Source: Gemmatimonadota bacterium | GTDB taxonomy: Bacteria; JAAXHH01 | DNA: 64,000 nt | Assembly: GCA_009841265.1 (NCBI GenBank) | Contig: VXMB01000009.1 | Location: forward strand, 913,911-977,910 | Direction of reading: 5' to 3' | Shown: positions 1 to 8,756 of the stretch, one piece after another | Position numbering within the stretch: the stretch's first letter is position 1 | How the letters are laid out: the number at the start of each line of letters is the position of its first letter | Notes under the pieces: generated by a model | What the model saw: the letters and a program-made list of their open reading frames with translations, nothing else | Database searches by the model: none | What the model was told of the DNA's origin: nothing | Translations under genes and position numbers: made by a program

Positions 1-1582
1 TCCCCCGGTCGTAACACCAGTTTTCCATGAACTGGCTGGCGATCTCCACCGCGTCCCACTCCACGTTGGATATGCCGGACGCCATGCCGTAGTCGATGGT
101 GGTCAGCATGTGCTGAAGCGCGTGGCCGAACTCGTGGAACAGCGTTTCCACTTCCCGGAAGGTCATGAGCGAGGGCTTGCCGCCGACGGGTTTGCCCTGG
201 TTGCAGATCATGTAGGCCACGGGCAGCCTGGAGGCCCGTCCTGCAGAAGCCATGACCGCGCTTCTGCCCACCAGCGTATCCATCCACGCGCCGCCCTGCT
301 TCTCCGCGGGACGGCTGTAGGGATCCAGGTAGAAGGCCGCCATGGGTTCGCCCCGGCCGTCGAACACCCGGAAGTACTGGACGTCCTCGTGCCAGACGGG
401 CGCCTCGCCGGTCGCTTCCTCCAGGCGCACGCCGAAGAGGCGCTCCGTGAGTTCGAACAGTCCGTTCAGCACGCGCGGCAGCGGAAAAAAGGGTCTCAGT
501 TCTTCGTCCTTCAGATCGTAGCGCGACTCGCGAAGCCGTTCCGCCCAGTACGGGACGTCCCAGTGCTTGAGTTCGTCGTCGTCATCGCCATCCAGGCCGG
601 GCCGGCCGTCCATTCCGGCCAGCGCCTTCAACGCTTCCATGTCCCGCTCGGCGGCGCCGCGGCCCGCCGCCCGCAATTCGTCGAGCAGTCGCCGCACCGA
701 ACCCGCGTCGGGCGCCATTTTCCGGCTGAGGCTCAACGCCGCGAAGGTGCCGAACCCGAGCAGCCGGCACTTGTCGATCCGCAGGGCGATGATCTCCCTG
801 GCCACGTCTTTGTTGTCCCACCGGCCGTCCGACGCCTTGGAAATGAAGGCGCGGTACATGCGCTCGCGCAGGTCCCGGTGCTTGCTGTGCTGCATGAACG
901 GCATGAAACTGGGGTAATCCAGCGTGAGCACCCAGGGTCCGTCCGCTGCCGTGGCCTCCTCGTGGCCCTCCTGCCGGGCCGTATCCGCGGCCAGTTCGAG
1001 CAGAGTCTCGGGAAGGCCTTCGGTCTCTTCGGCTTCCGAGAGCTTGATTTTGAACGCCTTGGTGGCGTCGAGGACGTTGTTGGAGAACTTCGTGCTAAGT
1101 TCCGCCAGCCGCTGGCTGATCTCGTTATAGCGTTCCCGGTCCGCGTCATCCAGGCCCACGCCGTTCAACTCGGCCTCGCGAATGGCCGACTCCAGGATCC
1201 GCTGCTGGGCGGGTGCGAATCCCCGCGCTTCCACGCTGTCCCGCAGGTCGCAATAGGCCTGGTACAGGGGCTTGCTCTGGCCGAGCCGGTTGCCGAACTT
1301 GACCACTTCGGCGAGCAGGGGGTCGTACACTTCCCGCAACTCGGGCGAGTTCTTCACCCCGTGCAGGTGGGACACGATGCCCCAGATGCGGCCGAGGTCG
1401 TCTTCGATCCGCTCAAGCGGATCCATCAATTCGCGCCAGGTGCGCGGCGAGGTCTCCTCGAGCCGGGTCACGGCCTGTTCGCAGCCCTCGAGCAGGGCGC
1501 GGATTCCGGGTTCGATATGGTGGGTCTCGATCCGGTCAAAGGGGGGAAGATCCTCCCAGTTCAGCAGCGGGTTGTTTTCCAT
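1..1582 (-). CDS. prlC: M3-family zinc oligopeptidase (oligopeptidase A type), 3' end outside window
   Basis: Cytoplasmic zinc metallopeptidase that degrades short peptides, such as cleaved signal peptides. Reading the minus strand from the ATG at 1582 gives 527 continuous codons (MENNPLLNWEDLPPFDRI...) up to the window edge. The M3 zinc motif HEFGH lies at residues 483-487 inside VETLFHEFGHALQHML, and the downstream EIASQFMENW segment, which carries the third zinc ligand in the family, is also present. Full-length family members are about 680 aa, so roughly 150 residues lie outside the window. The neighbour at 1726 is divergent. The family call is secure; the choice of OpdA/PrlC over a dipeptidyl carboxypeptidase rests on general resemblance. 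Confidence 0.9.
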   Translation of the reverse strand, partial: MENNPLLNWEDLPPFDRIETHHIEPGIRALLEGCEQAVTRLEETSPRTWRELMDPLERIEDDLGRIWGIVSHLHGVKNSPELREVYDPLLAEVVKFGNRLGQSKPLYQAYCDLRDSVEARGFAPAQQRILESAIREAELNGVGLDDADRERYNEISQRLAELSTKFSNNVLDATKAFKIKLSEAEETEGLPETLLELAADTARQEGHEEATAADGPWVLTLDYPSFMPFMQHSKHRDLRERMYRAFISKASDGRWDNKDVAREIIALRIDKCRLLGFGTFAALSLSRKMAPDAGSVRRLLDELRAAGRGAAERDMEALKALAGMDGRPGLDGDDDDELKHWDVPYWAERLRESRYDLKDEELRPFFPLPRVLNGLFELTERLFGVRLEEATGEAPVWHEDVQYFRVFDGRGEPMAAFYLDPYSRPAEKQGGAWMDTLVGRSAVMASAGRASRLPVAYMICNQGKPVGGKPSLMTFREVETLFHEFGHALQHMLTTIDYGMASGISNVEWDAVEIASQFMENWCYDRG

Positions 1583-1725
1583 TCTGATCGCCTTGCCTTT
1601 TTGTTGCGTACGTTTATCTTGGGGTACGATCCGCGCCGGAAATCAAGGCGCGGGAACCGTAGCAAATTACGAAGTACCACGGTCTAAATCAACCGATCAT
1701 TTCCAGTCGAACCGGAACGAAAAGG

Positions 1726-2892
1726 ATGACGGAAAAGCGATTCAGACGGCGGCTGCAACGGTACCCCGCGGTGAGCGACCTGCGGAGGCTGACGCGCAAG
1801 CGGCTGCCGCACATCGCCTGGGAGTACCTCGACTGCGGAACGGGCGACGAACGGGCCGTTGCGAGGAACCTGGAGCGCATGGCGGAGGTCACGCTCTCAC
1901 CGGTTTTCATGAAGGGCGATCTGAAACCAGACCTGACCACGACCCTGTTCGGGCGGACCTACAGCGTGCCCTTCGGCATGGCGCCGGTGGGGCTCACCGG
2001 GCTCATGTGGCCCCGAGCGGAGTTCATCCTGGCCGCCACGGCCGCTAAATACCGTTTCCCCTACTGCCTGAGCACGGTGGCCACGCAGGCGCCGGAGACG
2101 GTCGGACCCATCGTGGGCGACATGGGCTGGTTCCAGCTCTATCCGCCCCGGCAACGGGAAATCCGCGACGATCTGTTGAAGCGCGCAATGGATGCCGGCT
2201 TCCATACGCTCGCAGTGACGGCGGACGTGCCCATGGGCAGCCGAAGGGAACGGACCAGCCGCGCCGGCCTGGAAACGCCGCCACGGATCACCGCCGGATT
2301 CGTGTACGAAGCGCTGATCCATCCCACCTGGACGATCCAGACCCTGCTCGCCGGGTTGCCCAGGCTCAGGGCCATCGAGAAGTACGCCGATTCGAAGCAG
2401 ATGGGCGAAGTGGCGAGTTACGTCGGCCAGGAGTTGGGCGGCACCCTCGACTGGGACTATATCCGTGAGGTTCGCGATCTATGGGACGGTCCGGTGATCG
2501 TGAAGGGTATTATGCATCCAGATGACGCGGAGCGGGCGATAGAGGCCGGCGTGGACGGCATCCAGGTCTCGAACCACGGCGCCCGCCAGTTCGACGGCAC
2601 GCTCGCCGCCATCGACGCGCTGCCGACCATCGTCCGCCAGGTCGACGGTCGGGCCCGCATCCTCTTCGACAGCGGGGTGCGCACCGGGCTGGACATCATC
2701 CGGGCGCTCGCTTTGGGCGCTGATTTCGTGCTGCTGGGCAGGGCTTTCATGTACGGCGTAGGCGCCTTCGGCAAGACGGGCGGCGATCACGCCTTCGAAA
2801 TCCTGAAGGCCGACCTCGAAGTCAACATGGTCAACCTGGGATGTGCCTCGTTGGCCGAGATTCCCGCTCCGGTCCACCCGGAGTCCTTGTAG
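1726..2892 (+). CDS. FMN-dependent alpha-hydroxyacid dehydrogenase (LldD / mandelate dehydrogenase family)
   Basis: Oxidises an L-2-hydroxy acid (lactate, mandelate or glycolate type) to the 2-oxo acid using FMN. The 388-aa length is normal for the family. Seen: an N-terminal helical part with LRRLTRKRLPHIAWEYLDCG; MAPVGLTGLMWPRAE; the QLYPPRQREI strand; VKGIMHPDDAERAIEAGVDG; and the active-site segment SNHGARQFDG, with the catalytic His at about residue 284 and the substrate-binding Arg at 287. FDSGVRTGLDIIRALALGAD and LLGRAFMYG form the FMN phosphate site. No membrane-binding loop is obvious. It stands alone between the divergent peptidase gene and a convergent MFS gene. The substrate cannot be told from sequence. 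Confidence 0.9.
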   Translation: MTEKRFRRRLQRYPAVSDLRRLTRKRLPHIAWEYLDCGTGDERAVARNLERMAEVTLSPVFMKGDLKPDLTTTLFGRTYSVPFGMAPVGLTGLMWPRAEFILAATAAKYRFPYCLSTVATQAPETVGPIVGDMGWFQLYPPRQREIRDDLLKRAMDAGFHTLAVTADVPMGSRRERTSRAGLETPPRITAGFVYEALIHPTWTIQTLLAGLPRLRAIEKYADSKQMGEVASYVGQELGGTLDWDYIREVRDLWDGPVIVKGIMHPDDAERAIEAGVDGIQVSNHGARQFDGTLAAIDALPTIVRQVDGRARILFDSGVRTGLDIIRALALGADFVLLGRAFMYGVGAFGKTGGDHAFEILKADLEVNMVNLGCASLAEIPAPVHPESL

Positions 2893-2969
2893 CAAGCCGC
2901 ACACAGACGGCCGCCTCCTGCTCATCCCACCTCACTCAGCAGGCCGCTTGCGCTATCGTTTTGCCACAG

Positions 2970-4223
2970 TCACCCCGCCGCTTCCGCCAGTGTCCCGCGC
3001 CCCGTTTTCCTTGAATAAACCAGGCTGCAGAACCCCAGGCCGACGGAGAAAGCGGTCCCTATCGCCGCCAGCAGCAGCATGCCGCCCGATTCGAAGAGGA
3101 ATCCCGTCACCAGGCTGGCCGAACTCGCCGACAGCGCGATGAACATCTCGTTGACGCCCTGCACACGGCCCCGTTCCAGGGGCGCGAGCGCGTTTGAAAG
3201 GAGGGAAGAGCCGGCGATGAAGCAGAAGTTCCACCCCAGGCCAAGGAGGAAAAGGGCAATCGTCAGGGGGATGAACCGGGGAGAAACCGGGGTTATCACG
3301 CAGGAAACGACGAGGATGAGCACGCCCCACTTCACGATGGCGTGCTGCCCCCACCGGATGATCAGCCGCCCGGTGATACCGGAAACGCCGAACATGCCGA
3401 TGGCGTGCGCCATGATGACCCACGAGATCAGCCAGGTGCCATGATCGTGGTGGCTCATGTGCAGGGGCGTGATCACCATGAGCAACGTCATGACGAACTG
3501 GCCGATCACCATGGCCGCGATCCCGTACCGGACGTGCACGTTGCGGAGGATCTCCCGTACGGGACGCGCAGTCGACGCGTCGATTTCCGATTCGGCGGAT
3601 GGTTTGATGCGCTGGGCGAGGTCGAGCGGGTCGGGGCGGACCAGGAAGAGGGTCAGCAGCACCGCCGCCAGGCTCAGGCCCACGCCGACGACGAAGGGCC
3701 CCGACATGGGCGGATAGCCGTACTGCGCGATCCAGATCCCCGCGGGCGCCACCATCATGGCGCCGCCGATGGCGCTGATGGTGCCGGCGGACACGATTCG
3801 GCCGATGATGCGCGCCCGTTCGTCTTCGGGATAGATTTCCGCGCCGATGAACCGCGCCTGCTCACTGGAGCTGCGCGCCATGCCCGCGAAAAAAGACGCG
3901 ACGCAGAATCCCGCAAAGGAATGGACGGCGACGCTGAGGAAACTGGCCGCGGCGGCGATCAGGGACGACAGGTATCCGGCTGCAAGCCCGGCCCGGCGGC
4001 CCAGGCGGTCCATGATCCAGCCGAAGGGGAAGGCGCTGATCGAGCGCGCGAGAAAGGCGATGGTCATGGGCACGCCCGTCATGCGCTCGCTGTCGGACAA
4101 CTGCGCCGCCAGGATGGGCACGACGGTGAATGCCGCGACCTGGGTGGCGCCGAAGAGGGCCTGGGTGACGAAGAGGGTGTGGGTGATCCGGCTGCGGACC
4201 GACTGAAGCTGTTCCGGTTCCAT
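2970..4223 (-). CDS. Major facilitator superfamily transporter
   Basis: 417-aa inner-membrane protein with about twelve hydrophobic helices in two six-helix halves joined by a polar loop near residues 195-225 (DPLDLAQRIKPSAESE). The MFS loop 2-3 signature appears as GWIMDRLGRRAG, and a related GRLIIRWGQHAIVKWG appears in the second half. It resembles drug/metabolite exporters of the MFS_1 type. The start is the ATG at 4223 (MEPEQLQSVRSRITHTLF). It lies just downstream of the DUF2961 gene on the same strand, so co-transcription is possible. No substrate can be assigned. Confidence 0.85.
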   Translation of the reverse strand: MEPEQLQSVRSRITHTLFVTQALFGATQVAAFTVVPILAAQLSDSERMTGVPMTIAFLARSISAFPFGWIMDRLGRRAGLAAGYLSSLIAAAASFLSVAVHSFAGFCVASFFAGMARSSSEQARFIGAEIYPEDERARIIGRIVSAGTISAIGGAMMVAPAGIWIAQYGYPPMSGPFVVGVGLSLAAVLLTLFLVRPDPLDLAQRIKPSAESEIDASTARPVREILRNVHVRYGIAAMVIGQFVMTLLMVITPLHMSHHDHGTWLISWVIMAHAIGMFGVSGITGRLIIRWGQHAIVKWGVLILVVSCVITPVSPRFIPLTIALFLLGLGWNFCFIAGSSLLSNALAPLERGRVQGVNEMFIALSASSASLVTGFLFESGGMLLLAAIGTAFSVGLGFCSLVYSRKTGRGTLAEAAG

Positions 4224-4279
4224 TGTGCTCCCGCGGCCCGTTACTCATGCCGTTCCGCCGCTGGTAACTCCTCTCCCGA

Positions 4280-5368
4280 TCAGATGACTTCCAGCTGATC
4301 CCGGTCCGGCAGCGCGGGGAAGGGCACGCTCGGCAGGGTCTGGTACCAGAAGGCCACCGAAGCGACATCGTCCTGGAGCGCCTGGTAGGGGCCGCCCTGG
4401 GTGAAGCCAAGCAGTTGCCGCCAGCCCAACGCCTGGATGGTTACCTTCAGGTCCTCCTCGAACCGCACCGGATCCGACACGTGCCACCGGTACATGCCGA
4501 ACCGCTGCTGGGACTTGTACATGCCGTCGGGGCGGATGACCTGGGGCATGCCCGCGTACGGGGTGGTATATTCCACGTACCGACCATCGATGTCGAAGTT
4601 GTACGAACCGCAGAAGTAGTCTTCGACACCCGTCCCGCAGATCGTTGGAAACTCGTCGTCCCCGTCGATGTAGAACTTGATCTCCCCCTCGCCCCACCAT
4701 CCGTTGCTGTTGGATCCCCACGCCATGTAGGTGCCGACGTAATGGCCGTGCCCCTGTACGCCGTCCAGTATGGTGAATACCTCTTTGTAGGGAACGGGGT
4801 TCGTCCGCCGGAAGCTCGCGTGGAAATAGCCGATGTCCTCGGGAACCTCGGTCAGCGTGTAGTCGATCTGGTAGTACACGCGCATCTTCTCGTCGGCGAT
4901 GTTCTCCAGCGTGATGCGGCAACGCTTGCGAAAGGGCATCTCCCAGTAGCAGTTGAACGCGCTGGCCGGATTCACGCACACGGCCAGCGAGGACACGTGG
5001 GCGTATTCACTCCACCCGCAGGCGAAGAAATCGCCCATGGGACATTCCACGGAGGGATACTCCTCGTCATCCCAGTAAATGCGCAGGATGGCGAAGCGCC
5101 AGTGGCCGGTAGGCGTCAGCCAGATATGCTGAATGGCCCCGGACCCTTCGATATCGGCCATCGTCAGCGTTTCTCCCGCTTCGATGTCGAAGGAAGGGGA
5201 GATCTTCCAGCCCTGCCCCAGGTGCCGCGCGTTATGGGCTCCGGTGCCCTCCGTTGCCATGCCGCCCCGGCCCTTTCCGCCATCCGTGTTTTCCGGCGAG
5301 ATGGACCGCGTCTTGGCGCGCGACAGGCGAGACAGGTTTCCCATATCCATGCCCAGTCCGTTGAACAT
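4280..5368 (-). CDS. DUF2961 (glycoside hydrolase family 172-like) protein
   Basis: 362-aa protein of the DUF2961 family, members of which were later placed in GH172 (alpha-fructan/arabinofuranose-active enzymes). Supporting segments: LSRLSRAKTRSISPENTDGG near the N-terminus, the GSGAIQHIWLT strand, PMGDFFACGW, CYWEMPFRKRCRITLEN, YYQIDYTL, YVGTYMAWG, and EGEIKFYIDGDDEFPTICGTG followed by EDYFCGSYNF. These conserved acidic and aromatic blocks are typical of the family. The start chosen is the ATG at 5368 (MFNGLGMDMGN), which has GAGGAG eight bases upstream; a longer start at 5419 lacks this support. No signal peptide is visible, so it is probably cytoplasmic. The exact sugar substrate is unknown. 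Confidence 0.85.
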   Translation of the reverse strand: MFNGLGMDMGNLSRLSRAKTRSISPENTDGGKGRGGMATEGTGAHNARHLGQGWKISPSFDIEAGETLTMADIEGSGAIQHIWLTPTGHWRFAILRIYWDDEEYPSVECPMGDFFACGWSEYAHVSSLAVCVNPASAFNCYWEMPFRKRCRITLENIADEKMRVYYQIDYTLTEVPEDIGYFHASFRRTNPVPYKEVFTILDGVQGHGHYVGTYMAWGSNSNGWWGEGEIKFYIDGDDEFPTICGTGVEDYFCGSYNFDIDGRYVEYTTPYAGMPQVIRPDGMYKSQQRFGMYRWHVSDPVRFEEDLKVTIQALGWRQLLGFTQGGPYQALQDDVASVAFWYQTLPSVPFPALPDRDQLEVI

Positions 5369-5395
5369 ATGCGCATCTCCTCGTGATAACTTTTC

Positions 5396-5425
5396 TTGAT
5401 ATGGTGATCTCGGCTTCACTATAAT
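5396..5425 (+). promoter_or_regulatory. Sigma70-type promoter of the DsbA-like gene
   Basis: TTGATA at 5396-5401, an 18-bp spacer, and a perfect TATAAT at 5420-5425. The predicted transcription start is near 5432, only a few bases before the ATG at 5436, so the mRNA would be nearly leaderless unless translation starts at the in-frame TTG at 5493. Confidence 0.6.
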
Positions 5426-5435
5426 ACGTTCCGCG

Positions 5436-6116
5436 ATGGCACGCGCACAGGTCTTTTTAGGCGTCCATAACCGACGAAAGCGACGGTGTAATTTGCAACG
5501 CGACGTACTCTACTACATCGCCGATCCCATGTGTTCCTGGTGCTGGGGATTCAGTCCGGTGCTGGAGGCGGTCTCCGGCGTGCTCCCCGAAGAAATCCCC
5601 ATCCGCTACGTCATGGGCGGCCTGGCCCGGGACTCTGCAGCTCCCATGCCGGAGGAGACCCGGACCTACGTGCAGTCCCAGTGGCGGCTGGTCGCCGAAC
5701 GAACGGGCGCGGAATTCAACTGGGATTTCTGGAAGGACTGCGAGCCCAGGAGATCGACGTACCCGGCCTGCCGGGCGGTCATCGCAGCCGGGATGCAGCG
5801 GCCGGACGGCATTGGGGCGATGTTTCACGCCATCCAGCGGGCCTACTATCTCGAAGCGCGGAATCCGTCGGACGCGGAAACACTCGTGCAGCTTGCCGGC
5901 GAATTGAACATGGACACGCAGCGCTTTTCCGATGACCTCGTCTCGGCCCGCACCGACGAACTGCTCCAAGAGGACTTCGCGCTTCGTCGGTCCCTTCATG
6001 CCGACAAGTTCCCCACGATGATCCTGGAACACGACGACAACCAGTTCTGGCTGGCCTACGGTTACGAAGAAGAAGACCTGGTGGTGGACCTGCTGACTTC
6101 GTCGCTGCTGTCCTGA
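5436..6116 (+). CDS. DsbA-family thioredoxin-fold protein
   Basis: 226-aa protein of the DsbA/FrnE group of thiol oxidoreductases or isomerases. The thioredoxin-fold start is RDVLYYIADPMCSWCWGFSP with the redox motif CSWC. A helical insertion follows, and the C-terminal KFPTMILEHDD supplies the cis-proline Thr-Pro-like turn. There is no signal peptide, so it probably acts in the cytoplasm, like FrnE and 2-hydroxychromene isomerase relatives. The ATG at 5436 adds about 20 residues (MARAQVFLGVHNRRKRR) before the domain; the TTG at 5493 would start it at the domain edge and give a more normal leader length. The next gene is convergent. Confidence 0.8.
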   Translation: MARAQVFLGVHNRRKRRCNLQRDVLYYIADPMCSWCWGFSPVLEAVSGVLPEEIPIRYVMGGLARDSAAPMPEETRTYVQSQWRLVAERTGAEFNWDFWKDCEPRRSTYPACRAVIAAGMQRPDGIGAMFHAIQRAYYLEARNPSDAETLVQLAGELNMDTQRFSDDLVSARTDELLQEDFALRRSLHADKFPTMILEHDDNQFWLAYGYEEEDLVVDLLTSSLLS

Positions 6117-6133
6117 ATACGTCCCGTCGAACG

Positions 6134-7054
6134 CTACATCCCCTCGACCCTGGGATCGATCCACATATACACGAAATCCACCACGATGTTGGCGCAGACG
6201 ACCATCGTGGCCGAGAAGAGCACGACGCCCATGATCATGGGCACGTCGAGATTGAAGACCGACTGCAGGGCCAGGACGCCCAGTCCCGGCAGGGCGAAGA
6301 CGTTCTCGGTAAACACCACACCGCCCATGAGGGCAGCCATGTCGAGGCCGAGTACGGTGATGACGGGGATGACGGCGTTCCGCAGCCCGTGCTTGAACAG
6401 GACGACGTACTCGGGGATCCCCTTGGCGCGGGCTACGCGCACGTAGTCGGCGTTCAGCACCTCCACCATGTTCGTGTGCACCAGCCGGGCGTAATATCCT
6501 GTAATCACCAGGGCGAGGGTCGCCGACGGCAGGATGATGTGGGTCCAGCCCGCCCATCCGCCCACCGGAAACAGGCCGGTTTGGTAGGCCAGGTAGTACT
6601 GCAGCATGCGGGCCAGCCAGAAGACGGGCAGGGAAATGGCGACCAGGGATACGATGAGCACCGTCCGGTCGATGGCCCTACCGCGGTACTTCGCCGTGAG
6701 GACGCCCAGCGGCACGCTCATCAGCATCCACAGACATACGGCCGTCAGCGCCAGGGAGAGGGTTACCGGGAACCTGGCCAGGAGGGCGTCGAGGACCCGT
6801 TCCCCCGTCACCAGGGACGTGCCGAGGTCGCCTCGCAGCAGGTTGCCGATGTAGCGGCCGTACTGCACGATGAGCGGATCATCGAAGCCCATTTCGGCGC
6901 GGATCCGCTCGATCGTCTCCGCATCGGCGTTCGCCCCCGCGTATACCCGCACCGGATCGGCCGGAACCGCGTGCACGATCAGAAACGTGATCACCGTGGT
7001 CCCCCACAGTACCACGGCCGCCCATCCCAGGCGGCGCAGGATCCGGCTCAACAT
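6134..7054 (-). CDS. Peptide-type ABC transporter permease (DppB-like)
   Basis: 306-aa inner-membrane permease of the DppB/OppB family for import of peptides, nickel or similar solutes. It begins MLSRILRRLGWAAVVLW followed by a first transmembrane helix. The typical periplasmic loop VRVYAGANADAETIERIRAEMG and YIGNLLRGDLGTSL follow. The cytoplasmic EAA-like loop that docks the ATPase is seen as YVRVARAKGIPEYVVLFKHGLRNAVIP. It is third in a minus-strand run: DppC-like permease, binding protein, then this gene about 50 bp further on. No ATP-binding subunits are adjacent. Confidence 0.88.
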   Translation of the reverse strand: MLSRILRRLGWAAVVLWGTTVITFLIVHAVPADPVRVYAGANADAETIERIRAEMGFDDPLIVQYGRYIGNLLRGDLGTSLVTGERVLDALLARFPVTLSLALTAVCLWMLMSVPLGVLTAKYRGRAIDRTVLIVSLVAISLPVFWLARMLQYYLAYQTGLFPVGGWAGWTHIILPSATLALVITGYYARLVHTNMVEVLNADYVRVARAKGIPEYVVLFKHGLRNAVIPVITVLGLDMAALMGGVVFTENVFALPGLGVLALQSVFNLDVPMIMGVVLFSATMVVCANIVVDFVYMWIDPRVEGM

Positions 7055-7103
7055 GGCGAGGTCCTTCTAAACGGCGAGGTCATTCTATGGATTCGGCCGC
7101 GTT

Positions 7104-8756
7104 TCATGGTTCGATCCACATCAATTCGTAGCGGATGGGCCAGACCGGATTGAGCTTCAGCCCCTCGAGCCAGGGCTGACGGAGCAAATACATCTGCGGG
7201 TAGTACAGGAATACCCAGGGGGCGTCCTCCACCACCAGACGCTCCGCCTCACGGTAAAGCGCCAGGCGGTGTTGCCGGTCCGTGCTGGTGGACGCTTCGT
7301 CCAGCAACGCGTTCACCGATGCATTGTCATAGAACGCCACGTTGGTGCTGTTCACTTCGGTAATGCGGTTGCCGTTCAACAGCACGTCGAGGAAATTGCT
7401 CGGATCCGGATAGTCCTGGTACCAGCCGAAGGTGGAGAAGGGTACCGCGCCGCGCCGGCCCGTCGCTTCGATCCGCGTCGATCCGGTGACCGGCCTGATT
7501 TCCACGGTGATGCCGACCTCTCCGAGGTCCTGCTGCACCGCCTGTCCGATCTTGGTATCGATACCGCTCTGGGCCGTGATCATGAGTTCGGTTGTGAATC
7601 CCTCGGGGTATCCGGCCTCCGCAAGCAGGCTGCGGGCTTTTTCCGGGTCGTGGTCGTATCCTTCGAGCTCCTCGTTGAATCCCGGCATGCCGGGCGGCAG
7701 CACGCCTCGGGCCAGGATGCCCCGGTCGCTGATCAGGCTCACGATCCGCTGTCGGTCGATGGCGTGGTTGACTGCCCTGCGTACTTCCACCTGGTCGAAA
7801 GGCGGCATCTCGGTGTTCATGGATAGGTACTGGATGGCGTTCAGCGGTTGATGGGCGACCCGCTGGCTGAGGACAGGGTCTTTCATCACCCGGATGAAGT
7901 CCGCGTCCGGAATCCCCGTCGACGTGACGCTGGCAATGTCCAGCTCGCCCCTTTCGAACATCATCATGTGCAGGGTCTCGTCTCCGCCGACCATCAGTTC
8001 GATGGCTTCGAGCCGGATCTCATCCGCGAGGTAGTACGCCGGATTCTTCTCGAGCCGCATCCGCGTTCCGCGCTGCCAGTCCGCAAGCACAAAGGGGCCC
8101 GCGCCGACGGGATGCCGCCCGAACGTCTCCCCGCGCCGCTCCACCTCCTCCCTTGGAACGGCGTAGGCAAAGGGCATGGCCATGCAGTACAGGAAGGGCA
8201 GATCCGGATGGACCAGCTCGATCACCAGGGTCTCGGAATCGGGTGTGCGCAGGCCCGTGACCCGGTCCGCCGAACCGTCCTGAAACGCTCGGGCCCCGGC
8301 GATGTTCCGGTAGAATCCCTGTCCCGGGGACTTGGTGGCGGGATCCAGAATCCGTTCGAGGGACCAGGCGAAATCCCCGGAGGTGATCGGTCGGCCGTTC
8401 GAGAAATGGATGTCCTGGCGCAACTTGAAGGTAATGGTCCGGCCATCCTCGGAGATCGTCCACGAACGCGCGTGCCAGGGAACCAGGTTCAGGTCGTCGT
8501 CATAGTCTACCAGGCCGTGGAACAGGGCGCGCACCAGCGGCCAGGTCACCACGTCGTAGGCGATGGCCGGATCGAGCGATCGCGGATCCGAAGGCACGGC
8601 GATCCGCAGGACGTTCTCCTCGGGGTGCAGTCGGCTGGGAGGGGCGTCGCCGGAACAGGAAACCACGAGGAACAGCACCGCAAGACACGCCACTGCCAAC
8701 GAATGCGGACCAGACGGGGCTTCTATCGCGGGTTTCCGCGCCCGTGTACCATTCAT
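7104..8756 (-). CDS. Extracellular solute-binding protein, family 5 (lipoprotein)
   Basis: 550-aa substrate-binding lipoprotein of the DppA/OppA family. The ATG at 8756 gives MNGTRARKPAIEAP, then a hydrophobic stretch LAVACLAVLFLVVSC, whose lipobox cysteine would be lipidated on the periplasmic side. The mature part has the family hallmarks LRIAVPSDPRSLDPAIAYD, the WTISEDGRTITFKLRQDIHF block and VRRAVNHAIDRQRIV. The ATG overlaps the stop of the upstream permease (ATGA at 8756-8753), which fixes this start; the reading frame stays open far upstream by chance. The ligand is probably an oligopeptide, but this family also binds nickel, glycans and opines. Confidence 0.9.
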   Translation of the reverse strand: MNGTRARKPAIEAPSGPHSLAVACLAVLFLVVSCSGDAPPSRLHPEENVLRIAVPSDPRSLDPAIAYDVVTWPLVRALFHGLVDYDDDLNLVPWHARSWTISEDGRTITFKLRQDIHFSNGRPITSGDFAWSLERILDPATKSPGQGFYRNIAGARAFQDGSADRVTGLRTPDSETLVIELVHPDLPFLYCMAMPFAYAVPREEVERRGETFGRHPVGAGPFVLADWQRGTRMRLEKNPAYYLADEIRLEAIELMVGGDETLHMMMFERGELDIASVTSTGIPDADFIRVMKDPVLSQRVAHQPLNAIQYLSMNTEMPPFDQVEVRRAVNHAIDRQRIVSLISDRGILARGVLPPGMPGFNEELEGYDHDPEKARSLLAEAGYPEGFTTELMITAQSGIDTKIGQAVQQDLGEVGITVEIRPVTGSTRIEATGRRGAVPFSTFGWYQDYPDPSNFLDVLLNGNRITEVNSTNVAFYDNASVNALLDEASTSTDRQHRLALYREAERLVVEDAPWVFLYYPQMYLLRQPWLEGLKLNPVWPIRYELMWIEP